This document shows positions 34,871 to 45,800 of a stretch of 64,000 nt of DNA, piece by piece (position 1 is the stretch's first letter; every line of letters begins with the position of its first letter). Under the pieces are notes generated by a model. That model searched no databases and was not told the origin of the DNA. It worked only from the letters and a program-made list of their open reading frames with translations. The translations under genes were made by a program, and so were the position numbers. The DNA comes from Saprospiraceae bacterium (GTDB taxonomy: Bacteria; Bacteroidota; Bacteroidia; Chitinophagales; Saprospiraceae): contig JADKKF010000004.1 in the NCBI GenBank assembly GCA_016720635.1, positions 124,001 through 188,000 on the forward strand. The letters run 5' to 3'.

Positions 34871-35562
34871 TTATTTAATTGTTTTTGAATCAACATGAAT
34901 TCCAGGACTCATGGTAGAAGCTACACCTACAGATTTCATGTAAGTACCCTTCGATGAGGATGGTTTCATTTTTAATAAAGTCGATAATAATTCGTTAGCA
35001 TTTTCAGAAAGTTTTTCAGGAGTAAAAGATACTCTCCCGATAGAAGCGTGAACGATACCGAATTTATCTACTCTGAAAGCAATTTTACCTCCTTTTACGT
35101 CAGCAACAGCCGTTGCTACATCCATAGTTACTGTTCCTGTTTTTGGATTGGGCATAAGACCTCTTGGTCCAAGTATTCTACCAATCTTTCCAACATGAGC
35201 CATAACATTTGGGGTTGCTATAACCACATCAACATCTGTCCAACCGCCTTGAATTTTTTGAACATACTCATCCAATCCAACGTGATCAGCACCAGCTGCC
35301 TTTGCTTCTGCTTCCTTGTCAGGAGTACAAAGTACCAACACTCTCTTTACCTTACCAGTACCGTGAGGTAAAGTTACAGTACCTCTGATTGCTTGGTCTG
35401 GTTTTCTAGGATCAACACCCAATCGGACGTGAACGTCCACTGAGGCATCAAATTTTGCTGTATTAACCTGCTTCACCAAGTTCATTGCTTCACTCAAAGT
35501 GTACAATTTTTTCGGATCAACTTTGGAGGCTACAGCTGCTCTTTTTTACTAACTTTTGCCAT
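34871..35562 (-). CDS. rplA: 50S ribosomal protein L1 (frameshifted near the start)
   Basis: From ATG 35562 the sequence reads MAKVSKK and then shifts: a six-base T run at 35542-35547 (A6 on the coding strand) should be seven to continue RAAVASKVDPKKLYTLSEAM. With that one base restored the protein is 230 residues, normal for L1, with the RNA-binding VDPRKPDQAIRGTVTLPHGTG and the GPRGLMPNPKTGTVT motifs. L1 is near-essential and the change is in a homopolymer, so a sequencing error is the best explanation. Confidence 0.93.
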
Positions 35563-35620
35563 AATTATAAAAATTTAGGTACAACGCTTATCGCAAGATA
35601 AGCTCCCTGTGATAAAAATA

Positions 35621-36058
35621 TTAAAATGGTCTATCGCCACTAACTGTAATACCCATACTTCTTGCAGTACCTGCAACCATGCTCATAGCAGATTCGACAG
35701 TAAAACAATTTAAGTCAGGCATTTTGTCCTCGGCAATAGCTTTAACTTGATCCCAAGAAATAGAACCAATCTTGTTTCTATTAGGTTCAGGACTTCCCTT
35801 TTTCGCTTTAGCAGCTTCCATGATCTGTACAGGGGCTGGAGGAGTTTTGATAATGAAATCGAAAGACTTGTCCACATAAACCGTAATCAACACTGGTAAT
35901 ATCTTACCAGGCTTATCTTGAGTTTCTGCGTTGAATCTTTTACAAAATTCCATTATATTTACTCCCTTTGAACCTAAAGCTGGTCCAATTGGAGGTGCAG
36001 GATTTGCTGCGCCACCTTTAACTTGGAGTTTAATATACGTTTGAATGTCTTTACTCAT
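35621..36058 (-). CDS. rplK: 50S ribosomal protein L11
   Basis: A 145-residue protein with the N-terminal YIKLQVKGGAANPAPPIGPA and GSKGVNIMEFCKRFNAET and the C-terminal rRNA-binding domain (GSISWDQVKAIAEDKMPDLN, then GTARSMGITV). It binds the GTPase-associated centre of 23S rRNA. Length is typical. It lies 69 bases after nusG and 58 bases before rplA. Confidence 0.97.
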   Translation of the reverse strand: MSKDIQTYIKLQVKGGAANPAPPIGPALGSKGVNIMEFCKRFNAETQDKPGKILPVLITVYVDKSFDFIIKTPPAPVQIMEAAKAKKGSPEPNRNKIGSISWDQVKAIAEDKMPDLNCFTVESAMSMVAGTARSMGITVSGDRPF

Positions 36059-36127
36059 TTTTTCTTTATTTTCCTGTTAAATGGATATTTATATCAATAA
36101 AAATATGGAAGCTACTTTTATAAAATA

Positions 36128-36679
36128 CTAATTTTGTTTTTCTACTTGCATGAAGTTCAATTCGACCTCAGTACCTCTACCAAAAATTTTGACGATTACC
36201 TTCAGTTTCTTTTTCTCTTCATTGACTTCTTTGATGTCACCAATGAACTCGTTAAATGGCCCATCAATTATCTTAACGGTTTCACCAGCCAAAAACGGCT
36301 CCAATAAAGCTTCACCCACATTCATCGCATCATCCACCTTGCCCAACATACGATTGGCTTCAGCAGCTTTCATCGGTATTGGGTTATTTTTTCCAAGAAA
36401 ATGGATAACATTAGAAACATTGGCTATGGTTTGTACGATCTCTCCACCAAATTTTGTCTCATCCGCTTCTATCAAAATGTATCCTGGCAAAATATTTCTT
36501 TCTAGAATTACTTTCTTGCCATTCCTAATTTTGTACACCTTTTCAGAAGGTACCACTACTTGGGTAATGAAATCAGACCATCCAGAACGAGAAATCTCTG
36601 CATCAATTCTTTCTTTGATCTTTTTTTCTTTACCGCTAATTACTCTCAGCGAGTACCATTTTTTGTTTTCTGATGACAT
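36128..36679 (-). CDS. nusG: Transcription termination/antitermination factor NusG
   Basis: A 183-residue protein with the NGN domain (KWYSLRVISGKEKKIKERID, RNILPGYILIEAD, VSNVIHFLGKNNPIPM) and a C-terminal KOW domain (GETVKIIDGPFNEFIGDIKE). It binds RNA polymerase and couples it to ribosomes or Rho. Its position between secE and rplK is the standard order. Confidence 0.96.
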   Translation of the reverse strand: MSSENKKWYSLRVISGKEKKIKERIDAEISRSGWSDFITQVVVPSEKVYKIRNGKKVILERNILPGYILIEADETKFGGEIVQTIANVSNVIHFLGKNNPIPMKAAEANRMLGKVDDAMNVGEALLEPFLAGETVKIIDGPFNEFIGDIKEVNEEKKKLKVIVKIFGRGTEVELNFMQVEKQN

Positions 36680-36710
36680 AGATTGATGAGGTAACTAATA
36701 CTTTAGCAAT

Positions 36711-36893
36711 TTAGTAAATAAGGCTGACGATTTGCTTCGAGATTAAATCCATTACAAAGATAATCAAAGTAATGATAACGCTTGCTACCAAAACCAAAAC
36801 CGTACTACTCTGTAAGCTAGCCCAATCTGGCCAGGTCACTTTATGTACTAATTCATCAAAGCTTTCTTTAAAATATAAACTAATTTTATTCAT
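36711..36893 (-). CDS. secE: Preprotein translocase subunit SecE
   Basis: A 60-residue protein from ATG 36893 (MNKISLYFKESFDELV); the frame extends seven codons further upstream towards the tRNA but the second Met matches the family. It has a cytoplasmic amphipathic helix with HKVTWPDW, the hallmark of SecE, and one transmembrane helix (VLVLVASVIITLIIFVMDLI). It stabilises SecY in the Sec channel. Confidence 0.95.
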   Translation of the reverse strand: MNKISLYFKESFDELVHKVTWPDWASLQSSTVLVLVASVIITLIIFVMDLISKQIVSLIY

Positions 36894-36911
36894 TTCTTTA
36901 AGCTTTTTATG

Positions 36912-36984
36912 CACGGGCGCCAGGCATCGAACCCGGAACCTACGGTTTTGGAGACCGTCACTCTACCAGTTGAGCTACGCCCGT
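36912..36984 (-). tRNA. tRNA-Trp (CCA)
   Basis: A complete cloverleaf on the minus strand: acceptor ACGGGCG/CGCCCGT, anticodon arm ACGGT-CTCCAAA-ACCGT with CCA anticodon, T arm with GGTTCGATGCC. It sits between tuf and secE, the normal Bacteroidota arrangement. CCA is not encoded. Confidence 0.96.
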
Positions 36985-36997
36985 ATCCTATAACGCA

Positions 36998-37028
36998 AAA
37001 TTAAGCACCCTATTCGAGTGCTTAATTT
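36998..37028 (-). terminator. Hairpin after tuf
   Basis: An 11 bp perfect stem (AAATTAAGCAC/GTGCTTAATTT) with a 9-base loop, directly after the tuf stop at 37055 and before tRNA-Trp. On the minus strand it ends in a short T-rich run, so it may be a partial terminator or a processing site that sets tuf apart from the downstream genes. Confidence 0.6.
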
Positions 37029-37054
37029 TACAATTCTTAATATTATTAAAAATA

Positions 37055-38251
37055 CTAATCTAATATCTCAGTAACCTGACCCGCACCTACGGTTCTACCA
37101 CCTTCTCTGATCGCGAATCTAAGTCCTTTTTCCATAGCGATTGTGCTCAACAATGTCACTTCCAAAGAAACATTATCTCCTGGCATTACCATTTCTACTC
37201 CTGCAGGAAGTACAACATCACCAGTTACGTCTGTAGTTCTGAAATAGAACTGAGGTCTGTAACCATTGAAAAATGGAGTGTGACGACCACCTTCATCTTT
37301 GCTCAATACGTAAATTTCGCATTTGAACTTTTTGTGTGGCTTTACAGAACCTGGAGCACAAATAACCATACCTCTCTTAATTTGGTCTTTATCTACACCT
37401 CTTAAAAGGATACCAGCATTGTCACCAGCTTCACCTCTATCCAACAATTTTCTAAACATCTCAACACCTGTACAAGTAGAAGTGATTGGTTTCTCTTCTG
37501 GCTTCATCATACCGATGATTTCAACGTTTTCACCAACTTTGATGACTCCTCTTTCGATACGTCCAGTGGCAACAGTACCTCTACCTGTGATAGAGAATAC
37601 GTCCTCAACTGGCATAAGGAAAGGCTTATCAACCAAACGAACTGGCTCAGGAATTTGTGTATCCACAGCTTCCATAAGTTCCATGATCTTAGCAACATAA
37701 GCTGGATCACCGTCTAGTGCTTTTAGAGCAGAACCTTGAATTACAGCTGCATTCGAACCATCAAATTCGTAAGCATCCAATAATTCACGAACTTCCATTT
37801 CTACAAGCTCTAACATTTCAGGATCTTCAACAAGATCCACTTTATTCATAAATACAACAACCTTAGGAACACCTACCTGTCTAGCAAGTAGAATGTGCTC
37901 TCTCGTTTGAGGCATTGGACCGTCAGTAGCAGCAACCACAAGGATTGCACCGTCCATCTGAGCCGCACCTGTAACCATGTTTTTAACATAATCGGCGTGA
38001 CCAGGACAGTCTACGTGTGCGTAGTGTCTATTCTTAGTCTCATACTCTACGTGAGCAGTGTTGATTGTGATACCTCTTTCTTTTTCTTCTGGAGCAGCAT
38101 CAATAGCATCGTAGCTCATTTTCTTGGCCAAACCTTGATTAGCTAATACAGAAGTAATAGCTGCCGTTAGGGTAGTTTTACCATGGTCTACGTGACCTAT
38201 TGTACCGACATTGAGGTGGGGTTTACTCCTTTCAAATGTTTCCTTTGCCAT
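37055..38251 (-). CDS. tuf: Elongation factor Tu
   Basis: A 398-residue GTPase with GHVDHGKT (residues 19-26), the effector region RGITINTAHVEYET, DCPGHADY and NKVDL motifs, and the domain II/III ending GRTVGAGQVTEIL. It delivers aminoacyl-tRNA to the ribosome. It is intact and lies between four upstream tRNAs and tRNA-Trp on the same strand. Confidence 0.98.
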   Translation of the reverse strand: MAKETFERSKPHLNVGTIGHVDHGKTTLTAAITSVLANQGLAKKMSYDAIDAAPEEKERGITINTAHVEYETKNRHYAHVDCPGHADYVKNMVTGAAQMDGAILVVAATDGPMPQTREHILLARQVGVPKVVVFMNKVDLVEDPEMLELVEMEVRELLDAYEFDGSNAAVIQGSALKALDGDPAYVAKIMELMEAVDTQIPEPVRLVDKPFLMPVEDVFSITGRGTVATGRIERGVIKVGENVEIIGMMKPEEKPITSTCTGVEMFRKLLDRGEAGDNAGILLRGVDKDQIKRGMVICAPGSVKPHKKFKCEIYVLSKDEGGRHTPFFNGYRPQFYFRTTDVTGDVVLPAGVEMVMPGDNVSLEVTLLSTIAMEKGLRFAIREGGRTVGAGQVTEILD

Positions 38252-38324
38252 CGGTTAAATTTTTACAATTAAAATTAAATAATATTTAAAAAAAATACAA
38301 AACTTCATAATTCCTATAAGAAAG

Positions 38325-38396
<72 letters not shown>

Positions 38397-38406
38397 TAGA
38401 AACAAG

Positions 38407-38479
38407 AGCGGAAGACGAGGCTCGAACCCGCGACCTACAGCTTGGAAGGCTGTCGCTCTACCAACTGAGCTACTTCCGC
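38407..38479 (-). tRNA. tRNA-Gly (TCC)
   Basis: Cloverleaf with acceptor GCGGAAG/CTTCCGC, anticodon arm ACAGC-CTTCCAA-GCTGT (TCC) and T arm GCGGGTTCGAGCCTCGT. It is ten bases upstream of tRNA-Thr(GGT) in the same array. Confidence 0.95.
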
Positions 38480-38533
38480 GTAAAATGCTTACAATTTGCC
38501 TAGTAAATTCAATCTAGAGTTGCGGTAAGATGG

Positions 38534-38616
38534 TGGGGGTGGTGGGATTCGAACCTACTCAGGCGTAGCCAACAGATTTACAGTCTGCCCCGTCTCTCCA
38601 ACTTCGGCGCACCCCC
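38534..38616 (-). tRNA. tRNA-Tyr (GTA)
   Basis: A class II tRNA of 83 bases with a long variable arm (GGCTACGCCTGAG region), acceptor GGGGGTG/CACCCCC and anticodon arm CAGA-CTGTAAA-TCTG (GTA). Second tRNA of the array. Confidence 0.95.
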
Positions 38617-38634
38617 TTACAACATCACTACAAG

Positions 38635-38708
38635 AGCCAGTGGAGGGATTCGAACCCCCGACCAGCTGATTACAAATCAGCTGCTCTGGCCAACTGAGCT
38701 ACACTGGC
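38635..38708 (-). tRNA. tRNA-Thr (TGT)
   Basis: Cloverleaf with acceptor GCCAGTG/CACTGGC, anticodon arm GCTGA-TTTGTAA-TCAGC (TGT) and T arm CGGGGGTTCGAATCCC. First of the four-tRNA array. A TAnnTTTG promoter box lies 40 bases upstream. Confidence 0.95.
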
Positions 38709-38747
38709 ACTTAACTCTTTATTTGGTACATTTACCAAAAGCGAACG

Positions 38748-38755
38748 CAAAGATA
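38748..38755 (-). promoter_or_regulatory. -7 promoter element for the tRNA-tuf unit
   Basis: TATCTTTG on the minus strand matches TAnnTTTG and lies 40 bases before tRNA-Thr(TGT), suggesting a promoter for the tRNA array and tuf within the larger gene order. Confidence 0.5.
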
Positions 38756-38856
38756 GATAAATTTTATTTTTCTTGTATAGCTATTTGAAAATATTTTTAA
38801 TTATTTTTCAAATTCGCCTTTTCTACATGGTTTCCAGTCTATTTTCTAACTATATT

Positions 38857-39156
38857 TTAGTGTTGTGTGACCAAATTTTTGTGCTTTACCACGTTTCTTT
38901 TCATGATATCAAATGCCTTCTCTGCCGCTATTTCAAAAGTTTTGTCACTTTCTTTAGAAATTAATAAATTTCCAGGCACTTTGGTTCTTACCTCTACATA
39001 CTTTTCTTTGATCTTGCCAACATTTACCATTTTCATGGAAACGGTGACATCAATAATACGATCAAAATATTGTTTTAACTTGTTTGCTTTGGCTTCAACA
39101 TGATCTAACAACTTTTGGTCGGCATCAAAATGGATGGATTCAATATTAATTTTCAT
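38857..39156 (-). CDS. hpf: Ribosome hibernation promoting factor (short HPF)
   Basis: A 99-residue HPF/YfiA-type protein: an IESIHFDADQKLLDHVEAKA start, a FDRIIDVTVSMKMV strand and a DKTFEIAAEKAFDIMKRNVV helix. It binds the decoding centre of idle ribosomes. It is the short form without the C-terminal dimerisation domain. It starts 37 bases after the xerC stop, probably co-transcribed. Confidence 0.9.
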   Translation of the reverse strand: MKINIESIHFDADQKLLDHVEAKANKLKQYFDRIIDVTVSMKMVNVGKIKEKYVEVRTKVPGNLLISKESDKTFEIAAEKAFDIMKRNVVKHKNLVTQH

Positions 39157-39192
39157 TATCTTTTAATATTATGGTTAATAATAATTTATAAT

Positions 39193-40119
39193 CTACTCTC
39201 CTTTGGGGTGCGCTTTCTGGTATATATCTTTAAGCCGCTCGATTGAATTGTGGGTATAGATTTGAGTGGCTGCAAGGCTTGAATGACCTAATAGGGTTTT
39301 GATGGCGTTAAGATCGCCGCCGTTATTTGATATATGTGTTGCAAAACTATGTCTCAAAATGTGAGGACTCTTTTTATTTATCGTTGAAATGCCTTTTAAA
39401 GAATGATTTACTATCCTATAAACTTCTCTTGGGTCCAATTTATTGCCTTTTGTATTTGCAAATAAATAATCACCGCTGCTCTTGTTATATTCAACAATAT
39501 ATGATTTTAAAAGTTCCACAAGTTCCTTACTACAAGGGACTATTCGTTCTTTATTACCTTTACCAAGTACTTTAATTTGGCAGCTTATAGTATTGATTTG
39601 ATGTACTTTCAAATTGATCAATTCGGAACGTCTGAAACCACATTCGTACAAAACTCTTAGAATCAACGCATTGCGCAAAGTCAATTCATTGGTATTGACA
39701 TCGGTTGGCATTTCTAACGTTTCCTTAACCGTCGAGAGTGTATAGGGTGATATCTCCAGTAGAGCCTCCATTTGATTCTCTGGTATAAATTCTGGCAGCC
39801 GTTTTCTTATTTTTGGAGAATTAATTTTGAGCATTGGGTTGGTTGCAATAACCTGAATTTTCAAAAAATACCTATAAAATGCTTTCAGACTGGCTATCTT
39901 CCGGCAAATGCTACGAGCACTTACACCTTCATTGGATAGATTTGCAATCCAGGCTCTTATATCAAAATAAGAAATCTGCAAAATACCGACATGGTTACTT
40001 TGCAGATTCATATACTTTTCAAACTGATTTATATCAGATAAATAATTTAGAACCGTATGGACTGAATACCTTTTCTGTACTTGAAGATATTGTTCGAATT
40101 GGTATTTATAATCGGTCAT
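39193..40119 (-). CDS. xerC: Tyrosine recombinase XerC-like
   Basis: A 308-residue site-specific recombinase with an N-terminal core-binding domain (QFEQYLQVQKRYSVHTVLNY) and a catalytic domain containing LYECGFRRSELINL (Arg), a Lys in the GKGNKERIVP turn, SPHILRHSFATHI (His-x-x-Arg), GHSSLAATQIYTH (His and Tyr nucleophile). XerC with XerD resolves chromosome dimers at dif. Its place between rpsU and hpf is the housekeeping locus of Bacteroidota, so it is not an island integrase. Confidence 0.92.
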   Translation of the reverse strand: MTDYKYQFEQYLQVQKRYSVHTVLNYLSDINQFEKYMNLQSNHVGILQISYFDIRAWIANLSNEGVSARSICRKIASLKAFYRYFLKIQVIATNPMLKINSPKIRKRLPEFIPENQMEALLEISPYTLSTVKETLEMPTDVNTNELTLRNALILRVLYECGFRRSELINLKVHQINTISCQIKVLGKGNKERIVPCSKELVELLKSYIVEYNKSSGDYLFANTKGNKLDPREVYRIVNHSLKGISTINKKSPHILRHSFATHISNNGGDLNAIKTLLGHSSLAATQIYTHNSIERLKDIYQKAHPKGE

Positions 40120-40170
40120 TGGACATTTCTATATATTACAAATGTAATATATTTATCCGAAATTGGCGAT

Positions 40171-40365
40171 TTATTGAAGATGATTTCCGTATTTTTCTTC
40201 TTTGTAAACAGCTCTAAGTACATCAGCTCTACGCTCTATAGACGGCTTTGTGAACTGCTTTCTTCTTCGCAATTGCTTCAAAACTCCAGTCTTTTCGTAT
40301 TTTCTTTTATACTTTTTGAGTGCTCTATCGATGGTTTCCCCATCAGAAACGCTAACATATAACAT
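40171..40365 (-). CDS. rpsU: 30S ribosomal protein S21
   Basis: A 64-residue basic protein with the S21 pattern: VSVSDGETIDRALKKYKRKY, then TGVLKQLRRRKQFTKPSIER. S21 helps initiation on the 30S subunit. The start ATG 40365 follows a TAnnTTTG box by 23 bases. It is the first gene of the long rpsU-to-rpoC series. Confidence 0.95.
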   Translation of the reverse strand: MLYVSVSDGETIDRALKKYKRKYEKTGVLKQLRRRKQFTKPSIERRADVLRAVYKEEKYGNHLQ

Positions 40366-40387
40366 AAACTATATAAATTTTAGGCTG

Positions 40388-40395
40388 CAAAGGTA
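40388..40395 (-). promoter_or_regulatory. -7 promoter element of rpsU
   Basis: TACCTTTG on the minus strand is a perfect TAnnTTTG box 23 bases upstream of the rpsU start. The region upstream is strongly AT-rich. Confidence 0.6.
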
Positions 40396-40431
40396 ATAAT
40401 ATTTTAATAAAAAAAATAATTATAATAAAAA

Positions 40432-40455
40432 AAAAGCCCGAGAAATCTCGGGCTT
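40432..40455 (-). terminator. Terminator of the SusC-SusD-DUF1735 operon
   Basis: On the minus strand GCCCGAG-ATTT-CTCGGGC forms a stem followed by a run of nine T. It lies 11 bases after the reconstructed stop of the DUF1735 gene and upstream of the rpsU promoter. Confidence 0.85.
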
Positions 40456-40465
40456 GTAAAAAATA

Positions 40466-41327
40466 TTATTTTTTAGTTATCACTTCATCAATTACTCTAT
40501 TTCCACCACCACCCGCGTACTGGTAAAATAGGTGATAGGACTTGGTGGCTGGATCATAATAATTTTGCTTACCTGGTTGAGTAATTGTACCAGCGTTTAG
40601 CAGATCCTTTAGGTATTAACGTTACAAAATTAGTGGCTGGATCTACAACAAGCCACATTAACCAACCCGCTGAACCTAAATCTGCAAATTTCGTCTCGCA
40701 CGTAAATTTATCAATTGTAGAAAGTGTTTTACTTTCATCAATATCTCTTGGCCCGTTAGTAGGGTGAACAAATGTTCCTGTTGATTTATACTCTCCATCA
40801 TAATCATTCTTCACAATTACCCGAATTAGTGCATGATCAAAACCGTTGCTAGGAGAAGAACTTCCTGCAACAACTGATAATTCATACTCCAATGCGTAAA
40901 CATTGCTAAGAACTAATGTAGCTGGATTTATAGTAATGTTGATGACCTTTGTAAATTCACCAGGCCCAAATGTAACTTCCAAAGGGTCAGAAGTAAAACT
41001 TGCACTTGGAAGCGGAGTGTATAAAAATTTACTACTAGTATCCAAGTTATGGGCATCAATTCTTTCGTTCGTTGGAGTCAACTTCACAACAAGGGTAGAA
41101 CTTAAATCATTTTCAGAAATTGCCAATCTTTGAAGTTCAACCAATTGAACCTTTTGTGCAACAGGATCTGCTTTTACCCCTACAAGCATCTCCAATTCAT
41201 CTGCGCCAGTTATTTTAACCCTAGAAACGCCTTTGCCATCAATTGCATTTTGGGGGTCTTTATCACATGATAAGCAGCAAGATAGAACTGCCAAAAAAAG
41301 AACTCCTATTTTTATATTTTTTAACAT
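40466..41327 (-). CDS. DUF1735-type lipoprotein of a SusCD locus (frameshifted)
   Basis: From ATG 41327 there is a lipoprotein signal (LFLAVLSCCLSC). The body resembles the BT_3987-type N-terminal (DUF1735) domain with LVVKLTPTNERIDAHN and a FTKVINITINPATL strand, then a GEYKSTGTF domain. Near 40597-40600 an extra A in an AAAC run shifts the frame. The correct frame continues AGTITQPGKQNYYDPA and ...YQYAGGGGNRVIDEVITKK to the stop at 40466, giving 286 residues. Such proteins are surface glycan- or protein-binding partners of SusCD. Confidence 0.75.
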
Positions 41328-41385
41328 AGCTAAAAATTTTTAAATTATAAATAAGTTATTTATCCCCTAAACTTTTGAATCTTGA

Positions 41386-42789
41386 CTATCTCCACCATTT
41401 TATTGTTGAAACAGCAGCACTATACCTACTTTTATTCAAAGTACTTTCTGTAACTGGATATACAAACCTTCTAACAATTTGCTTTGAAGAATTGGTAGCA
41501 GCAACAGCAGGAACCAAAACTGGAAATCCTGTTCTTCTCCATTCTGCCCACCCTTGATTGCCATTTGGAAAAAATGAAATCCATCTCATGGTGCATATTT
41601 TTTTCGAGAGGGTTGGTTGCCAAACTTACTTCTGAACTATTAATATAAGTATTAAAGGCTGATTGGTCAAATACCCCCATTCTCTCCATGAATTCTGCAA
41701 TCCTTCTGAATAAAGATTAGAAACTGACTCCGATGTGAATCCTCGTTGAGCGGCTTCTGCCCGTGCCAAAAATACATGAGCCGCACTTAATAACACTAAA
41801 GGACTGTTTTCAGACCTATTACCTACACTCAATACTTTTGACCAGTCTGAATTAGCATTTGTAAATTCAAGAACAGATTCTCTATTTAGCCCATAAGGCA
41901 CACCTTTTACCGTATTACTTGCATTTAAATCTCCAAATGCACCCAATCTTTTATCATTGTTAGCTACCATAACATCAACTAATGTTTTTGAGATACCAAA
42001 ATCATTTCTACCATCATACAGGTTATACCATGGATTTTTAAAAGCACCTCCAGGAAAACCAATAACAGCATTATCTGAGTTATCCGTGAAGATGGGTTTA
42101 GAAATAGCGTCTGCCAATTCAGTTCTTGCAATAGTTTCATTAGCCTTGCTAATTCTCAATGCTAAAATTATTCTTAATGAATTAGCAAATTTTACCCATT
42201 TAGAATTGTCTCCATTATAAATAACATCTCCTAAAACAGGATTACCATTATCAAACTGAGCAGAAGCTTCCCTCAATTCCTTAAAGAAACTTGTGTAAAT
42301 ACTTTCTTGAGAGTCATATGTTGGTTGAGCCTTTCCAGAAAGTGCATCAGAATATGGAATTGCACCATATTGATCTGTAATGTACATATATCTATATACT
42401 TTTAAAATCCTAGCAATGGCTATTTGATTGGCATTTGAACCATTTCCAATCACTTTGCCTTGAGTTTCTGGAGACGAATTAATATTAATTATATTCTGGA
42501 AATCATAAAGAGCCCCAGCATAAGCACCATTCCAAGCTGGATTTGGAAGAGCATACAAAGAAACTTCTGGATACTGTGTTTCACTGATGTATTGGCAATA
42601 AGTTCCAGCCCTAGTATCAGCAACTGGTCCTTGTAATGCAATCTGAGCATTGGTTAATAAAGCGGATGTAACTGGAATAGTAGAAGCATTGGGATTATCG
42701 TTTATATCCCCAAAATCAACCTTACTACATGCTTGCAAGAAACAAACAAGCGTAAATGCAATTATTAAATTATATTTAATATTTTTCAT
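41386..42789 (-). CDS. SusD/RagB-like outer-membrane lipoprotein (two frameshifts)
   Basis: A lipoprotein signal ends at LQAC. The first ~370 residues match the SusD-like_2 family (DNPNASTIPVTSALLTNAQI; YMYITDQYGAIPYSDALSG). At about 41688-41692 one base is lost, and at 41598-41604 a T7 run has one too many. The frames join as MERMGVFDQSAFNTYINSSE, then CTMRWISFFPNGNQGWAEWR, then ...GFPVLVPA and RFVYPVTESTLNKSRY, the expected SusD ending. Reconstructed length is ~467 residues. It binds ligand above the SusC channel; the substrate is unknown. Confidence 0.82.
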
Positions 42790-42807
42790 AATTAATTATT
42801 ATATTAT

Positions 42808-45800
42808 TTAAAAACCAAAATTTAAATTGAACCCAAAAGATCTAGTAGATGGGAATTGGCCATTTTCACCATATCGATCAGAAATTTCTGAAGGATCAAA
42901 ACTTCTATTTTTAGTATAAATTAACCAAGGGTTGGTAGCAATTAATGAAACCTTAAGTGAGCGGATATATTTACTCATCTTAATTTTTGCAGGATCTAAA
43001 TCGTACCCTATGCTTAATTCCCTAAGTTTGACGAAAGATAAATCATAGATGCTCTCTTCCGCAATTCCTCTATTAAAAAATTGTGATAATATGTCTGAGC
43101 ATCAATATACTTTGTCACCCTTTCACCAGCTGCATTCACACCATCTACTCTGACTCCACCTCCATCTGCCACAGCGTCTCTAACAGGAATGCCTTTATCG
43201 TTCAATGCTGCAGTCCTTTCCATTAAACCTGAAAAGGAACCAAACTGATCAGAGAGAGAGAAGAATTTACCCCCTTTTTGAAAATCAATATTAGCCGTGA
43301 TACTGAATTTTTTATACTTTAAAGTATTTTGTAGTCCACCTGTAAAGTCTGGTAAAACCGATCCTAACAGTGCATTAGCCACTTGCTGAGGCAACCCACT
43401 ATCATCTAATATCCAGTTGCCATTATTATCTTTAAGGATTCCTCCTCCTCTAATTTGACCCCAAGATTGCTTGGTCTGATGAACAATTTGAACACCTCCT
43501 CTTCCAGCAGAAGCACCATTTTCAACTAAAAAGGCATCTACACCTTCAAATAGTTCATCGACTTCAGTTTTATTTTTTCCAAGGTTTAAACTAGCAATCC
43601 ATTCAATATTTCTTTGTTTCAAAGGCGTAAAATCAAAAGTTAATTCATGACCAGAACGCAAGATCTTACCAGCGTTAACTTTCTTTTGTAAATCCACTTG
43701 CACCAGAAACATCAATACTGATAATTTCATCAACTTTATTCTCAGTATAATATGTATATGACATACCAAACCGATTTTGGAAGAATTTCAAATCAAAACC
43801 AACCTCGAATGACGCGGATAAAGCAGGCTTAATATTTGGATCAACTAATTCATCAGGAGTACTCATTAAAGAACTACCATTGAACTTGTCGGCAGCCAAT
43901 GCATAATTAAGCTGTAGTTGATAAGGATCCTAAATCTGAACCAACTTGTGCCCAGCTAGCTCTGATCTTTCCATAATTTAAAATGTTAGTATTCTTGATA
44001 AATTCTGTAAAAATAATAGATCCTCCCACTGAAGGATAGAGATAAGAGTTGTTATCTTTTGGTAAAGCAGAACTCCAGTCATTCCTAGCTGAAAAATCCA
44101 AATATGCCCAAGAATTAAATCCTAAAGAACCTCTTAAAAATAAACTTCTCACTTCTTTTGCTAATCTAGCATTGCTTGGAATCGCAGCTGTCTTAGAATT
44201 TGAAAATGTAAACAAGTCGGGCACGACTAAACCATCTCTTGTTGATGAGCCAAATGAGTAAAATTGATCCTTTCTAATATTCCCACCACCATTTAATTCA
44301 AAGCTCAATTTATCACTAAAGAAACGATCTGCATAAGTAGCCAAAACTTCGTAATTGTGTTCTTTTTTCATGAAATCAGATGCAGCATAGGTTGCTTTAA
44401 TTCCTGTCTGTAATGCACTATTCTCAATAATTTGTGGAATTTTAACTTCAGATGTACCAAAGGATTGATCTTTCCTTAAATAGCCAGCTATTTTCAATTT
44501 ATCGGTTATTTTATAAGTAAGGCCGACATTACCATACAACTTTTCTCTACCATTAAGATTTTCAATATTATCAAAATATGTGGTAGCTATACCAATAATT
44601 TCCAGAGTAAAAATTTCTTGGTCCATCTAAAATTTTATCAGGATTAAAGTGATTCCAAGAAGCAAGGTTGCCATCTGGTGATCTAAGATTACTCAATTCT
44701 CTAATTTTACTCATGTCAATATCCCTATGAAACCATTGATTGAAAGAGCCTGAAGACTGGTTTGAATAATCATCATTAAATTCCCCTTGAGTCTTTAAAA
44801 TAGAATAATTAATGTTAGTTGATACAACTAATTTTTTAGATAAATTTGCTTCAAAATTTCCAGAAAGGACATTTTTATTTTGTTTAGAATTATATAAAAT
44901 TCCTTTTAATCTTTGATTAGTGTATGATATCCGCATTTTAAAGTTTTCACTACTTTTTGAAAATGCTACATTTGTGTTTAAAGTATTTCCCATTTCATAA
45001 AAATCTCTAACATTGGATGGGTTAGGATTTAACTTATCTGTCTTAAATGAATATTTAGATCCAGGATACCAAGCATACCATGGGATATATTCTTGACCAA
45101 CCATTCTTGGACCCCAAGAAGCATCGTCTTCATAATCATGATAATATTTTCCATTTAAAGCTTTCCAATCTTCAGGCATTCCAGGCTTCCATGTGAACAA
45201 TAATAACTCGGAAGAACCACCCCAGCATAAGAATTTTGATATTTTGGCAATATATAAACACTATTCCACATATTGCTTACATTTACATCAATTCCTATAC
45301 CTGTAGCATTACTTGATCCTCTTTTAGTTGTAATTAGAATTACTCCAGCATCACCTCTTTGCCCATATAATGCAGCGGCATTTGGACCCTTCAAAACAGT
45401 AGAACTTTCGATATCATCTACATTGATATCACTAGCTTTGTCAACTGGAGTTCCATCAACTATGTATAAAGGTGCTTTGTCATTAATCGAACCAGCACCT
45501 CGTATTCTAATTGATGCATCCCCACTCAAATTTACGCCTGATTGTGACCTAACTTGGACTCCGGACTTCCCAGCAAAATTAAAAAAATTTGTTTAATGGC
45601 TGGGTCCTCTCCTCCACTTTTAAAAGAGAGTTTCTTCGAATACCCAAAGCAGTAACAATTATTTCATTTAATGCAGCACCTTCAGATAGCTGAATTTCGA
45701 TAGTATTAGATACTCCTAGCTGAATTGTTCTTTCAGAGTATCCGATATAAGAAACCTCCAAGGATTTTGCTCCAGGAGAAACTTGTAGAGAAAACATTCC

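Noticed and set aside
39193..40119. XerC as an island integrase
   Set aside because: It lies in the conserved rpsU-xerC-hpf order 26 kb from the island and fits the housekeeping recombinase.
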